This document shows positions 17,897 to 26,680 of a stretch of DNA of 64,000 nt, in pieces. The stretch comes from Bradyrhizobium diazoefficiens USDA 110 (GTDB lineage: Bacteria; Pseudomonadota; Alphaproteobacteria; Rhizobiales; Xanthobacteraceae): contig NC_004463.1 of assembly GCF_000011365.1 (NCBI RefSeq), positions 3,334,001 through 3,398,000 on the forward strand, read 5' to 3'. Numbering within the stretch: position 1 is the first letter of the stretch; every line of letters starts with the position of its first letter. Below the pieces are notes generated by a model. The model made no database searches. It saw nothing but the letters and a program-made list of their open reading frames with translations, and was not told the DNA's origin. Made by a program: the position numbers and the translations under genes.

Positions 17897-19327
17897 CTAC
17901 TGCCCCGACGGCGTGCGCAGGCCGTGCCAGGCGTCGCGGACCTGCTGGTAGTGCACCTCCGGCAGGTAGTCCGGCGTGTTCAGGCTCAAGGTCTTGACGT
18001 CGAGATGGCCGACGGCGCTGAGTAGCGTGTAGGAGGCGATCACGCGGTCGCGCAGCGCGCCGATCAGACGGGCCTTGGCCTGGATCAGATCGGCCTGCGA
18101 GTTCAGCACGTCCACCGTCGTGCGCTGTCCGCCGGCGGCCTCGCGCTGCACGCCCTGGAGCGCGACGGTCGCCGCCTTCACTTCGGACTCGGAGGCCGAG
18201 ACCGCGATCTTGGCGCCTTCGTTCGCAACCCAGGCGCTGACCGCCGCGGTGCGAGCCTGATTGCGCACCTGGTCGAGCACGAGCCGGCTCTGAGCGGTGA
18301 TCTCCTTGGCCTGCCGGGTCTGCGCGGCGGCCTGGCCGCCGTCATAGATCGGCGCGGTGACGTTGGCGACGATCGAGGCCTGGTCCTCTGCGAAGGTGCC
18401 GAGTGTGGGGTCGTTGTTGCGGCTTTTGCTGGCGCTGCCCTGGATGCTGGCGCTCGGCAGCAGGGCGCCTTCCGCGACGCGGATGTTGGTGGAGGCGACA
18501 TCGACGTCGAAGCCTGCCGCCATCACGGCTGGATGCTGGCGGATCGCCATTGTCAGCGCATCCTCGCGGCTCTTCGGCAGATAGCGGTCGACCACTTCGG
18601 CGGCCCGAAGCTGCGATGGCGCATTGCCGATCACCTGCGCGTATATTGCCTGGCTCACCGCGAGCGCGACTTCGGCGGCATTGAGGTCGGAGAGCCCGCG
18701 GTTGAGACGGGCCTCGGCCTGCGCGGTGTCGGTCGGCGTGACGTCGCCGGCGTTGAGGCGGCGCTGGGTGACGGAAAGCGTCTCGCGCAGGAAGGCGACG
18801 TTGGAGCGCTGCGCCTCCACCAGCGACTGATTCGCCAGCACATTGGTGTAGGCGGTGACCGCGTCGAGCAGCACGCCCTGGCCGACATTGCGCAGCGCCT
18901 CGCGGCCCGACTGCACCTGGAGCTCGGCGGCCCGCACGTTATTGGCGGTGCGGAAGCCGTTGAACAGGGTCTGCGTCACGGTGACGCCGATGACCCATGG
19001 CGTCAGATTGGCGGTCTGGATCGTATTGTTGGGCAACAGGTTGCGTACCGATTGCAAGCCGGCGCTGAGGCTTGCAACGAGTTGCGGCCGGTAGCCGGCG
19101 AGCGCCTGCGGCACGTTCTCATCGGTCGCACGCTGCCGCGCGCGCTCGGCATTGAGCTGCGGGTTGGTCTGGTAGGCCTTGGCCAGCGCCTCCGGCAGGG
19201 CTTCGGCCCCGGCGGCCGAGGGCAGGGCGCAACAGAGCGCCAGCGCGGTCCATGTCGCGAGCACAGGACCCACGCCCGATCGATGCCGCGTCATCACGCG
19301 ACCAGCTCTGGCGGCACGCCCAATCAT
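17897..19327 (-). CDS. TolC-family outer-membrane channel protein
   Basis: 476-aa outer-membrane efflux/type I secretion channel. Signal peptide in the first roughly 40 residues (LATWTALALCCALPSAAGA), then two OEP repeats: ALPEALAKAYQTNPQLNAER ... VTVTQTLFNGFRTANNVR and ALTMAIRQHPAVMAAGFDVD ... VTAPIYDGGQAAAQTRQAKE. Each has the long helices and the TLFNG / PIYDGG turn of TolC. An in-frame ATG at 19294 gives a shorter signal peptide and is an alternative start. It is separate from, and opposite to, the RND operon, so which pump it serves is open. Confidence 0.9.
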   Translation of the reverse strand: MIGRAARAGRVMTRHRSGVGPVLATWTALALCCALPSAAGAEALPEALAKAYQTNPQLNAERARQRATDENVPQALAGYRPQLVASLSAGLQSVRNLLPNNTIQTANLTPWVIGVTVTQTLFNGFRTANNVRAAELQVQSGREALRNVGQGVLLDAVTAYTNVLANQSLVEAQRSNVAFLRETLSVTQRRLNAGDVTPTDTAQAEARLNRGLSDLNAAEVALAVSQAIYAQVIGNAPSQLRAAEVVDRYLPKSREDALTMAIRQHPAVMAAGFDVDVASTNIRVAEGALLPSASIQGSASKSRNNDPTLGTFAEDQASIVANVTAPIYDGGQAAAQTRQAKEITAQSRLVLDQVRNQARTAAVSAWVANEGAKIAVSASESEVKAATVALQGVQREAAGGQRTTVDVLNSQADLIQAKARLIGALRDRVIASYTLLSAVGHLDVKTLSLNTPDYLPEVHYQQVRDAWHGLRTPSGQ

Positions 19328-19340
19328 GTAATCCCGCTAA

Positions 19341-19397
19341 ACCCCGGCTGTCCGCCCCCGCCGACGGTGGCCTCTTAACTGTTTAACCAGCCGGGGT
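19341..19397. repeat. Inverted repeat in tolC-like upstream region
   Basis: ACCCCGGCTG (19341-19350) and CAGCCGGGGT (19388-19397) form a perfect 10-bp stem over a 37-nt loop directly upstream of the TolC-family start. TTAACTGTTTAACC lies at the edge of the loop. It could be a leader hairpin or an operator; no protein can be named. Confidence 0.45.
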
Positions 19398-19514
19398 CCC
19401 GCAGGCAAACTGCCGCGGGGAAAACCCCCATGTATTCCGTGCTTGTTGCAGGCGCGTCACAGGGGTTGTGCGGGAAAGCGTCAGAGCCTTACACCGGCCT
19501 GACCAGGTGCCGCC

Positions 19515-20294
19515 TCAGCGGTTCTTGTTCACCGGCTTGCGCTTCTCGATGAACGCGGCCATGCCCTCGGAGCGGTCTTCCAGCGCGAAGGTCGAGTGGA
19601 ACAGGTTGCGCTCGACGCTCATGCCCTCGGCGAGCGTGGTCTCGAAGGCGCGGTTCACCGCTTCCTTGGCCATGGCGACGGCGGGCCGTGACATCGACGC
19701 GATCTTTTCGGCGGCCGCCATCACCTCGTCCATGAGCTTGTCGGCGGGCACGATGCGGCTGACGAGGCCGCTTCGCTCGGCTTCCGCCGCATCCATCATG
19801 CGGCCGGTGAGGCAGAGGTCCATCGCCTTGGACTTGCCGATCGCGCGGGTCAGGCGCTGGGTGCCGCCGATGCCGGGAATGGTGCCGAGCGTGATTTCGG
19901 GCTGGCCGAACTTGGCGGTGTCGGCGGCGATGATGAAGTCGCACATCATGGCGAGCTCGCAGCCGCCGCCGAGCGCGTAGCCCGCAACAGCGGCGATGGT
20001 CGGCTTGCGGCAGCGCGCAACGCGGTCGCCGCCGATCGCGGCGAAATCCTCGGAGAACATGTCGATGAAGCCCTTCGGCTGCATCTCCTTGATGTCGGCG
20101 CCGGCGGCAAAGGCCTTCTCGCTGCCGGTCACGACGATGCAGCCGATGGCATCATCGCCCTCGAGATCGTCGACGGCGGCCGCAATCTCGCGGAAGACGC
20201 CGAAGGAGAGCGCATTGAGCATCTTCGGCCGGTTCAGCTTGATGATGCCGACCGCGCCTTGGCTTTCGACGATGATGTGTTCGAACGTGCTCAT
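19515..20294 (-). CDS. Enoyl-CoA hydratase (crotonase family)
   Basis: 259-aa crotonase. The oxyanion-hole segments are [11 protein letters not shown] and [16 protein letters not shown], and both catalytic glutamates of classical enoyl-CoA hydratase are present (GGGCELAMM and GQPEITLG). Expected reaction: hydration of 2-trans-enoyl-CoA in beta-oxidation or butanoate metabolism. The start [11 protein letters not shown] at 20294 gives the normal family length. It stands alone among unrelated genes. Confidence 0.92.
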   Translation of the reverse strand: MSTFEHIIVESQGAVGIIKLNRPKMLNALSFGVFREIAAAVDDLEGDDAIGCIVVTGSEKAFAAGADIKEMQPKGFIDMFSEDFAAIGGDRVARCRKPTIAAVAGYALGGGCELAMMCDFIIAADTAKFGQPEITLGTIPGIGGTQRLTRAIGKSKAMDLCLTGRMMDAAEAERSGLVSRIVPADKLMDEVMAAAEKIASMSRPAVAMAKEAVNRAFETTLAEGMSVERNLFHSTFALEDRSEGMAAFIEKRKPVNKNR

Positions 20295-20427
20295 GCTCCA
20301 CCCACGCTTTTGATTGGGCGGGCAATGTGCCTGCTGCCGCGGTGGCCTTCAAGGGGCCTGAAAAGCTGCCGGAACAAGGCCGCCCGGGACGCGCAGCCAA
20401 CTGCGCGTCCCGGGCGAGGTCCGTCGG

Positions 20428-20479
20428 GCCAAAAGATCAGGCCAAAAGATCAGGCCAAGAACTCAGGCCAAGAAATCAG
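20428..20479. repeat. Four tandem copies of a 13-bp unit
   Basis: GCCAAAAGATCAG at 20428 and 20441 (identical), then GCCAAGAACTCAG at 20454 and GCCAAGAAATCAG at 20467; a fifth, broken copy starts at 20480. The array runs into the stop codon and last residues of the gene at 20476, so repeat expansion shapes that 3' end. Confidence 0.85.
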
Positions 20480-21168
20480 GCCATGAACATCCGCGCGGCG
20501 GAGGCCAGGGTCAGCAGCGTGCCGACGCCGATGAAGATCTTGCCGATCAGGGAGCTTTGGTCCCAGGCCGAGCTCTGGTGGCTGCTCGCCATCACCGGCG
20601 CGGGTCGCGGCTGCGCGTCGGTTGCGGCGATCACCGCGTTCTGCTTCTGCGCCGGCGGGCTGTCCTGTTGCAGGGCGCGGTCGAGATCGTTGAGCTGGTC
20701 GGCCGCCACCACCTGGCTCTCGGCATTCGGGGCGGCGGTATTATCGGCCGCTGCCTGGACGTTGTCGTTGGCGCGGTCCGTCATCGCGGAGGCCGCAGCC
20801 GCGGGCGGCGTATCGGCGGCGGCGAGCTGAGCCTTAGCGTTGGCGACCTCCGGCGGCATCTGGCTCGAGGCCGGCACATCGCCACCAGCCTTGTTGTCGG
20901 CCTTGCTGTCAGCCCTGGCCGCATCGGTCTTTGCCGCAGCGTCCGTCTTGCCGGCCTTGTCGTCGGAGGACTTCTGCGCCGTCTTGCTGCTGGTACGGCG
21001 CGCAGAGTGACGCCGGTGCTTGCTCGGCTGGACTGCATCAGCCTGTTTGCCTGCGCTGTCCGATGGGCTGCTCGCAGCCGAACTCGGCGCCGCCTGTGCA
21101 GCGCCTCCGAACAGCAGGAAAAGCCCGGCCAAAAGAATCAGGGCAGCGCGCCCGCTGGCTTTGATCAT
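20476..21168 (-). CDS. Ala/Lys-rich secreted or membrane-anchored protein, unknown function
   Basis: 230 aa. Signal peptide at about 1-27 (ALILLAGLFLLFGGAAQA), then a long low-complexity region rich in Ala, Ser, Lys and Asp (about 28-190), and a hydrophobic C-terminal segment (SSLIGKIFIGVGTLLTLASA), giving a periplasmic disordered domain anchored near the C-terminus. I recognise no catalytic motif. ATG 21168 was chosen because the signal peptide follows directly. It is divergent from the ECF sigma gene at 21443. Confidence 0.6.
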   Translation of the reverse strand: MIKASGRAALILLAGLFLLFGGAAQAAPSSAASSPSDSAGKQADAVQPSKHRRHSARRTSSKTAQKSSDDKAGKTDAAAKTDAARADSKADNKAGGDVPASSQMPPEVANAKAQLAAADTPPAAAASAMTDRANDNVQAAADNTAAPNAESQVVAADQLNDLDRALQQDSPPAQKQNAVIAATDAQPRPAPVMASSHQSSAWDQSSLIGKIFIGVGTLLTLASAARMFMA

Positions 21169-21442
21169 GTTGACGATCTCCCCAATCCACCCATGCCCGG
21201 ACCGAACAGAGACGCCGTGGCGTGACGATAGCGGGGCAAAAAATGGGAATCTTCGGGCTAGACCGGGCAAAAACGGGGCAAGCCGCCCCCTCCGGGGCCG
21301 GCCGCAGGATGCGAACGGGACCGATCGGTGTTATGAGCCGTCGCGGATTTCCACGGCCGCATTGGACGGTGGCACAGCGTCAATCACGAAACCGTGATCG
21401 TACCGGTGCCGGCGTAACAAATTGAAAGAGCGGCCGAATTGC

Positions 21443-22003
21443 ATGATGAGGGCGCGGGTGCGCGGACGTGAGGACGAATGGACCGGCCTGATGCGGTCGG
21501 CCATGGCGGGCGATGATGCGGCGTATCATCGCCTGTTGAAGGCAGTCACGCCGGTGCTGCGCGCTGCCGCGAGGCGCGGGCTGGCGCGGGCCGGCCAGCC
21601 TCCCGACCAGGCCGAGGATATCGTGCAGGAGATTCTGTTGGCGGTGCATCTGAAGCGGCACACCTGGGACAGCGAAGCCCCCTTCGCACCCTGGCTGTTC
21701 GCGATCGCCCGCAACAAGCTGATCGATGCGCTAAGACGACGTGGCCGGCGGGTCTTCGTCAACATCGATGATTTCGCCGAGACCCTGCCGGGCGAGACGC
21801 CGCAGGAGACGGCTTCGGCGGGCGAGGTCACGGCGCAGCTCAACACGCTGCCGCAGCGCCAGCGCGACGTGTTGCAGTCGATCGCGGTCGACAGCGCGTC
21901 GATCAAGGACACGGCGGCAAAGTTTTCGATGAGCGAGGGCGCAGTACGGGTCGCGCTGCATCGCGGACTTGCGGCGCTCACGGCCAAACTGCGGGACCAC
22001 TAG
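21443..22003 (+). CDS. ECF sigma factor paired with NrsF-type anti-sigma
   Basis: 186-aa sigma-70 family regulator. Sigma2 region at about 20-90 (DQAEDIVQEILLAVHLKRHTW; PWLFAIARNKLIDALRRRGR) and sigma4 region at about 120-180 (LPQRQRDVLQSIAVDSASIK; MSEGAVRVALHRGLAAL). ATG 21443 or 21446 follows a GAAAGAG element. The stop is 2 bp before the nrsF-like start, so the two are co-transcribed. By analogy with Caulobacter SigF-NrsF it would answer heavy-metal or oxidative stress; that is inference. ATCACG-N4-CGTGAT at 21383-21398 lies in the promoter region. Confidence 0.88.
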   Translation: MMRARVRGREDEWTGLMRSAMAGDDAAYHRLLKAVTPVLRAAARRGLARAGQPPDQAEDIVQEILLAVHLKRHTWDSEAPFAPWLFAIARNKLIDALRRRGRRVFVNIDDFAETLPGETPQETASAGEVTAQLNTLPQRQRDVLQSIAVDSASIKDTAAKFSMSEGAVRVALHRGLAALTAKLRDH

Positions 22004-22005
22004 TC

Positions 22006-22644
22006 ATGGATACCGATCAACTCATTCGCTCGCTTGCGGCCGACAACGCCCATCGCACCCCGCGCGTCGGCGCCGTGCTGACCATGGCGCTCCTGGTCGC
22101 CGCGCCGCTGTCGATCCTGATCTTCGCGACGTTCCTCGGCGTGCGGCCCGACGTGATGAGTGCCATGCACAACCCGTTCTTCGACATGAAGTTCGCCGTG
22201 ACGCTGTCGCTCGCGATCCCCGCGATCATCGTCAGCCTGCATCTGTCGCGGCCCGAGGCCTTGCTGCGCGGCTGGGGCTGGCTGTTGCTGCTTCCCGTCG
22301 GCCTTCTTGCGGTCGCGATCGGCGGCGAGACGATGATGGCGCCGGCCATGCCGATGTCGATGCGCTTGATGGGCAAGAACTCCAGGGTTTGCCTGCTGGC
22401 GATCCCGGCGATGTCGCTGCCGCTGCTGGCGGGGGCGCTGTTCGGCCTGCGCCACGGCGCGCCATCGCACCCCGCGCTCGCCGGTGCGCTCGCCGGCCTG
22501 GTGTCGGCCGGGCTCGCTGCGACGCTCTACGCCTCGCACTGCACCGACGACTCGCCGCTGTTCGTCGCGACCTGGTACACGATCGCGACGGCGCTGGTAG
22601 CCGCGATCGGAGCGCTGCTCGGGGCGAGGGTGTTGCGGTATTAG
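22006..22644 (+). CDS. nrsF: NrsF family (DUF1109) membrane anti-sigma factor
   Basis: 212-aa inner-membrane protein with about six TM helices (from about 25-45, 62-80, 88-108, 128-148, 158-175 and 186-208). It matches DUF1109/NrsF, which holds its ECF sigma factor at the membrane. Two cysteines stand out: C129 (SRVCLLAIP) and C179 (YASHCTDDSP), 50 residues apart as in Caulobacter NrsF (C131/C181), where they are needed for the response to dichromate and cadmium (known). Its TAG stop overlaps the TAA of the convergent DUF2336 gene. Confidence 0.88.
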   Translation: MDTDQLIRSLAADNAHRTPRVGAVLTMALLVAAPLSILIFATFLGVRPDVMSAMHNPFFDMKFAVTLSLAIPAIIVSLHLSRPEALLRGWGWLLLLPVGLLAVAIGGETMMAPAMPMSMRLMGKNSRVCLLAIPAMSLPLLAGALFGLRHGAPSHPALAGALAGLVSAGLAATLYASHCTDDSPLFVATWYTIATALVAAIGALLGARVLRY

Positions 22645-23744
22645 GCCGCGGGCGTCGTGCCGTGCTGCATGCGGTGGAAACGCAGCACCTGCTGCGCGGT
22701 CGATGAGCGCAGGGCCTCGTAGGTGTCGCGCAGCGTCAGCATGTCGGTCTGCGAGCCGCCCGAGAGCTTTTCGCGCAGGGCGATGATTGCGCGCACGCTC
22801 GCCCACGACATGCCCGCGACCTTGGCGAGGATCATCACGCCCTCGGTGCGGCTCTCGATCATCATGTTCTCGGCGGTCTCGACCGCAACGCCGGCGAGCG
22901 CCGCGAGGCCCGCATTGGTCTCGTCGAACTTGCCTTGCTCGGCGAAGGCGGTGACCTGGAATTCGTTGAGGCGGCCGTCCTCGTGGAGCGACTTTACCAG
23001 CGCGCGCGCTATCTCGGTTTGCCGGGTCATGGCCGCGGCGCGGACCCGCTGGGCCGCTTCCTGGACCACGCTCGACACCTCGTCCGCGAGCTCCGGATGC
23101 GCGGCCTCGAGCTTCCTGCGCACGCTCAGGGACGCCTTCGCGACCAGCTTCAGGTAGTGATGGCGCGGCAGGTCGGGCCGCAGGCCGATGCATGTGGCGA
23201 GGTCGTCATCGCGCTCGGCCCGCATGACGAGGTCGGAGAGGCTGTCCTCGGAGAGCTGTGCGCCGGGATTGCCGACGGTCGATTGCACGACGTCCTCGTT
23301 GCCGCGCGTCACCAGCACGTCGGTGAGTGCTGCCGACAGCACCCGCCGCAGCGAGATCGCCTTCAGATGCGCCTGACCCCGCGTGCGCGCGATCTCGATC
23401 AGGGTCGCCTCGTCCAGCCGTTCCGATTTCGACAGCACCGGTCCTGCGACCTCGATCACCTCGTCGAGCGCGAGCGTGCGGATGATCTTCGGCGGTGCCT
23501 CCGCGATCGGTGCGAGGCGGTCGGCGAGCAGCGTCCTCGCCGAGGTCTCGATCTGTTCGATCAGGCACTGGAATACGTCGTCGAACACGCGGATGTGCTC
23601 GTCGGAGTAATCCACTGCATTGCCCACGAACAGATCGGTGACGCGGCGCAGCGCCTCGACCCGGCGCACAACGGTGCCGTGCGAGAGCGCAGCCTGCAAT
23701 TCCTCGAGCAGGTTCTCGGATGGTCTGGCGGATCTGGATTTCAT
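22641..23744 (-). CDS. DUF2336 domain-containing protein
   Basis: 367-aa soluble, helix-rich protein of a family confined largely to alphaproteobacteria and without a defined biochemical role. Visible features: N-terminal helices (ENLLEELQAALSHGTVVRRV), repeated degenerate HEAT-like segments (DYSDEHIRVFDDVFQCLIEQ; LVMRAERDDDLATCIGLRPD) and a C-terminal segment LAALAGVAVETAENMMI. It lies 63 bp downstream of a diguanylate cyclase on the same strand, so a shared transcript is likely. A second family member is at 59250. Confidence 0.8.
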   Translation of the reverse strand: MKSRSARPSENLLEELQAALSHGTVVRRVEALRRVTDLFVGNAVDYSDEHIRVFDDVFQCLIEQIETSARTLLADRLAPIAEAPPKIIRTLALDEVIEVAGPVLSKSERLDEATLIEIARTRGQAHLKAISLRRVLSAALTDVLVTRGNEDVVQSTVGNPGAQLSEDSLSDLVMRAERDDDLATCIGLRPDLPRHHYLKLVAKASLSVRRKLEAAHPELADEVSSVVQEAAQRVRAAAMTRQTEIARALVKSLHEDGRLNEFQVTAFAEQGKFDETNAGLAALAGVAVETAENMMIESRTEGVMILAKVAGMSWASVRAIIALREKLSGGSQTDMLTLRDTYEALRSSTAQQVLRFHRMQHGTTPAA

Positions 23745-23806
23745 TGCCCTGTCCTGGAGCGTTTGGTCCGGCGGCGGCTTCTCACGTGCCGGAGAAAATG
23801 GGTTGG

Positions 23807-24964
23807 TCAGTTCGTTGCAATACGGTTGCGGCCTTGCGCCTTGGCTGAATAGAGCGCGCTGTCGGCGCGCGCGAGAAACGTGTCGGCAGTATCAACGTCG
23901 CGCAGCGTCACGACGCCCGCGGAAATCGTCACGCGCATGCCGGGGGAGAATGCGCTCCAGTCGAGATCGGCGACGATGCTGCGCAGGCGCTCGAGCATGC
24001 GCGAGGCCGCCTCGCCGTCGGTGTCCGGCAGCAACAGCAGGAATTCCTCGCCGCCGTAGCGGCCGAAGCAGTCGGTCGGGCGGATGTTGGCGAATATGGT
24101 GATCGCGAAGGTGCGCAGCACCTCGTCGCCGATGGGATGGCCGTGGGCATCGTTGATGCGCTTGAACCAGTCGAGATCGATCAGCGCGATCGCGCAAGAT
24201 GTCGATGCCCGCCGCGACTTGTCCATCTCGGCGTCGAGCAGTCGCATGATGCAGCGGCGGTTGTAGGACCCGGTCAGCTCGTCGAGCTCGGCCAGTTCCT
24301 CGATGCGCTGATAGGCAGCCTTCAGCTCGATGCTGCGCTGGTACAGGATCTTGCGCAGCGTGGCGCCGAACAGGCCGAGGAAGGCGCACTGGCCGATCAC
24401 CAGCACGAAGCACAGCATCGAGGCGGTCCGCTGCAGCCGGGTAGCAACGGGCATGCCGATCGGCAGGTCGGAGGCGAGGAAGACGGCGGCAAGGCCGATG
24501 GCCGCGAGCGTCCAGGTGATCATCGCCTGGGCCGAGGTCATGCGCAGCGTGCCGAAGGCGAAGATCAGGAACAGCACGCAGATGAAGGCGATGCCGATGG
24601 TCGGGACCGACAGCAGGAACACGAATTGCAGCGCCATATGCGCCGAGATCTGGAAGACGGTGAGGTAGTGGTCGGTGAATCTGTCGCCGATGCCGGCTTC
24701 CGACAGCACGGTGAACGTGCCGATGATCAGGAGGCCGCCGAACCAGAACAGCGAGGCAATGTCGACCGAGATCGTGCCGTCATAGGCGTAGATCAGCAGG
24801 ACCGAGGCGCCGAGCGAGTAGCTCGCCACCTGGCCGACATACATCTGGCGGCGCTGCCGGGCCCGGCGCTCGCGGACTTCGGGGGCCGCCGCCTCGGGCG
24901 CGAGAACGAGTTCCGCGACCTCAGCGGCATTCCTCTCCGGAAAGGACGTCGCGGCCGTGTTCAT
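23807..24964 (-). CDS. Membrane diguanylate cyclase (GGDEF)
   Basis: 385 aa. Six hydrophobic segments at about 45-210 form an N-terminal membrane sensor, and a GGDEF domain occupies about 220-380. The active site GRYGGEEFLLLLPD is near residue 303, and RPTD before it has the spacing of the RxxD inhibitory site, so product inhibition by c-di-GMP is expected. Reaction: 2 GTP to cyclic di-GMP. A short helix between the last TM and the catalytic domain resembles a signalling linker. It is upstream of the DUF2336 gene on the same strand. Confidence 0.92.
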   Translation of the reverse strand: MNTAATSFPERNAAEVAELVLAPEAAAPEVRERRARQRRQMYVGQVASYSLGASVLLIYAYDGTISVDIASLFWFGGLLIIGTFTVLSEAGIGDRFTDHYLTVFQISAHMALQFVFLLSVPTIGIAFICVLFLIFAFGTLRMTSAQAMITWTLAAIGLAAVFLASDLPIGMPVATRLQRTASMLCFVLVIGQCAFLGLFGATLRKILYQRSIELKAAYQRIEELAELDELTGSYNRRCIMRLLDAEMDKSRRASTSCAIALIDLDWFKRINDAHGHPIGDEVLRTFAITIFANIRPTDCFGRYGGEEFLLLLPDTDGEAASRMLERLRSIVADLDWSAFSPGMRVTISAGVVTLRDVDTADTFLARADSALYSAKAQGRNRIATN

Positions 24965-25403
24965 GGTCCCGCCAATGGTGGATGTCAGCCCAAAAATCTA
25001 CGTGGCAAGCCTTTAGGTTTGGTATCCTTTGAAAGCGAATCCGAACCGTGCAGCGCAGAACAGGGTGATGTCGGTCGCTGGGGGAATTTGCCGGCGATTA
25101 GGCATCGTTTGCGATGCGGTCGAGCCAAAGCAGGCCTTCGTGAGACATACGTCGTGCAGGACTGCTATGGAACCGAACTTGGTCGGCCCGCCCGTGACCG
25201 GGCAGGCGTTCCGCAGGGAAATGTTGCAGTATTATGTTACCGATCTGGATCCAAACGGCCGACCCGCACGGGCGGGACAGGAAAAATCCGCGTATGTGGG
25301 GTAGATCACACAAGCTCCCGTATGACTGCGGTAAGTTGAACAATTTTGCACCTTCCGTCGAACCGTCCGCTGCATCGACCCGACCAACCTTGCGAGACGG
25401 CCT
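24965..25403. other. 439-bp intergenic region between diguanylate cyclase and ECF sigma operon
   Basis: Divergent promoter region. It contains one possible small ORF on the plus strand, ATG 25167 to TAG 25304 (45 aa, starting MEPNLVGPPVTG), with AGGA five bases before the ATG; no homology is recognised and I would not call it a gene. TGAAC at about 25335 followed by CGTC is a weak ECF-like -35/-10 candidate with rather short spacing. Confidence 0.4.
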
Positions 25404-25973
25404 TTGAGCGTGACACAGGCGGCTTCGGACGAGATCCTCATCGCCAGGATCGCTCAGGGTGACCGGCTTGCCATGCAGGTGCTGTACGGGCGGCACCATG
25501 TCAGGGTCTACAGGTTCGGCCTCAGGCTCGTACGGGACGAGCAGGCGGCGGAAGACCTCATCAGCGAGGTGTTTCTCGACGTCTGGCGTCAAGCCGGCAA
25601 GTTCGAGGGTCGATCCGCAGTTTCCACTTGGCTGCTGGCCATTACCCGATTCAAGGCCCTCTCGGCGCTCCGGCGCAGGAAGGACTTTGAGTTGGACGAA
25701 GACGCCGCGAACGCGATTGAGGATACGTCCGACAATCCGGAAACGGTGGTGCAGAAGAAGGATACCAGTGAAGCGTTGCGGGAGTGTCTGACGGGCCTCT
25801 CGCCGGAACACCGGGAAATCGTCGATCTCGTCTACTACCACGAGAAGTCCGTGGAAGAAGTGGCCGAAATCGTCGGGATACCGGAGAACACTGTAAAGAC
25901 GCGCTTGTTCTATGCGCGCAAGAAACTGGCCGAACTGCTGAAGGCAGCCGGCGTTGAGCGAGGCTGGCCATGA
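25404..25973 (+). CDS. ECF sigma factor, first gene of sigma/anti-sigma/subtilase operon
   Basis: 189-aa sigma-70 family protein: sigma2 at about 18-85 (LYGRHHVRVYRFGLRLVRDE; AAEDLISEVFLDVWRQAGKF; WLLAITRFKALSALRRRK) and sigma4 at about 128-180 (LSPEHREIVDLVYYHEKSVE; PENTVKTRLFYARKKL). The start is TTG 25404 or, six bases on, GTG 25410. The TGA overlaps the ATG of the anti-sigma gene, indicating translational coupling. The operon may autoregulate, as is common for ECF systems. Confidence 0.88.
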   Translation: MSVTQAASDEILIARIAQGDRLAMQVLYGRHHVRVYRFGLRLVRDEQAAEDLISEVFLDVWRQAGKFEGRSAVSTWLLAITRFKALSALRRRKDFELDEDAANAIEDTSDNPETVVQKKDTSEALRECLTGLSPEHREIVDLVYYHEKSVEEVAEIVGIPENTVKTRLFYARKKLAELLKAAGVERGWP

Positions 25974-26665
25974 TGGCTTTGAGCAAAAAGATGCTGGAGC
26001 AAGAGCCCAGTGAGATTGAACTGCTGCTGCCGTGGCACGCGGCCGGCACGCTGAACGCGCGCGACGCCCGCCGCGTCGAGGACGCGCTGGCGCGTGATCC
26101 CGAGCTCGCGAAACAATATGCCGCGATCCGCGGCGAGTACGAAGAGACCATCCATCTGAACGAGAGCCTGGGGGCTCCGTCGGCACGCGCGATGCAGAAG
26201 CTGTTCGGCGCGATCGACGCCGAGCCGGCGCGTGAGACCGGATCGCTGCCGCTGTCGGCGCGCATCGCGACCTTCTTCGCGAGCCTGTCGCCGCGGACCC
26301 TGGCCTGGTCGGCGAGCCTCGGTGCAGTCGCGCTCGTGCTCCAGGCCGGCATCATCGGCGCGGTGCTGATGAAGACCCAGCCCACGACCTTCCAGACCGC
26401 CTCGCTTTCGACCAGCGCGCCGATCACGCGCGAGCTTGGCGCTGCCGTTGCGCCGGCGCGCGCGCTGGTGCGCTTCACGCCCGAGGCGCGGGTCGCCGAC
26501 ATCACGGCGCTGCTCGACAGCTACCAGGCCTCGATCATCGGGGATGCCAAGGGTGGCATGTTCCGCCTCCAATTCGACAAGGCGATGAGCCAGGACGAAC
26601 TCGCCTCGCTGCTCGGCAGGATGCAGCGCGAGAAGTTCGTCAACCTCGCCGTCGCGGCGCCGTAA
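25970..26665 (+). CDS. Single-pass anti-sigma factor with prodomain-like periplasmic tail
   Basis: 231 aa. The cytosolic N-terminus (about 1-80) has the anti-sigma pattern ELLLPWHAAGTLNARDARRV without a clear zinc HxxxCxxC motif. One TM helix is at about 112-134. The periplasmic part 163-230 shows strand ALVRFTPEA, helix RVADITALLDSYQASII, strand GMFRLQF, helix SQDELASLLGRMQREKF and strand VNLAVAAP. That order matches subtilase prodomains (inhibitor I9/fervidolysin type) and the prodomain of the next gene. Inference: the tail is a docking or cleavage site for the adjacent subtilase. The ATG overlaps the sigma stop; the subtilase follows after 15 bp. Confidence 0.82.
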   Translation: MMALSKKMLEQEPSEIELLLPWHAAGTLNARDARRVEDALARDPELAKQYAAIRGEYEETIHLNESLGAPSARAMQKLFGAIDAEPARETGSLPLSARIATFFASLSPRTLAWSASLGAVALVLQAGIIGAVLMKTQPTTFQTASLSTSAPITRELGAAVAPARALVRFTPEARVADITALLDSYQASIIGDAKGGMFRLQFDKAMSQDELASLLGRMQREKFVNLAVAAP

Positions 26666-26680
26666 GGCGCCGCTGAACCG

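Noticed and set aside
25167..25304. 45-codon ORF before the ECF sigma operon
   Set aside because: A plausible AGGA precedes it, but there is no motif, homology or composition evidence; kept only as a note in the intergenic entry.
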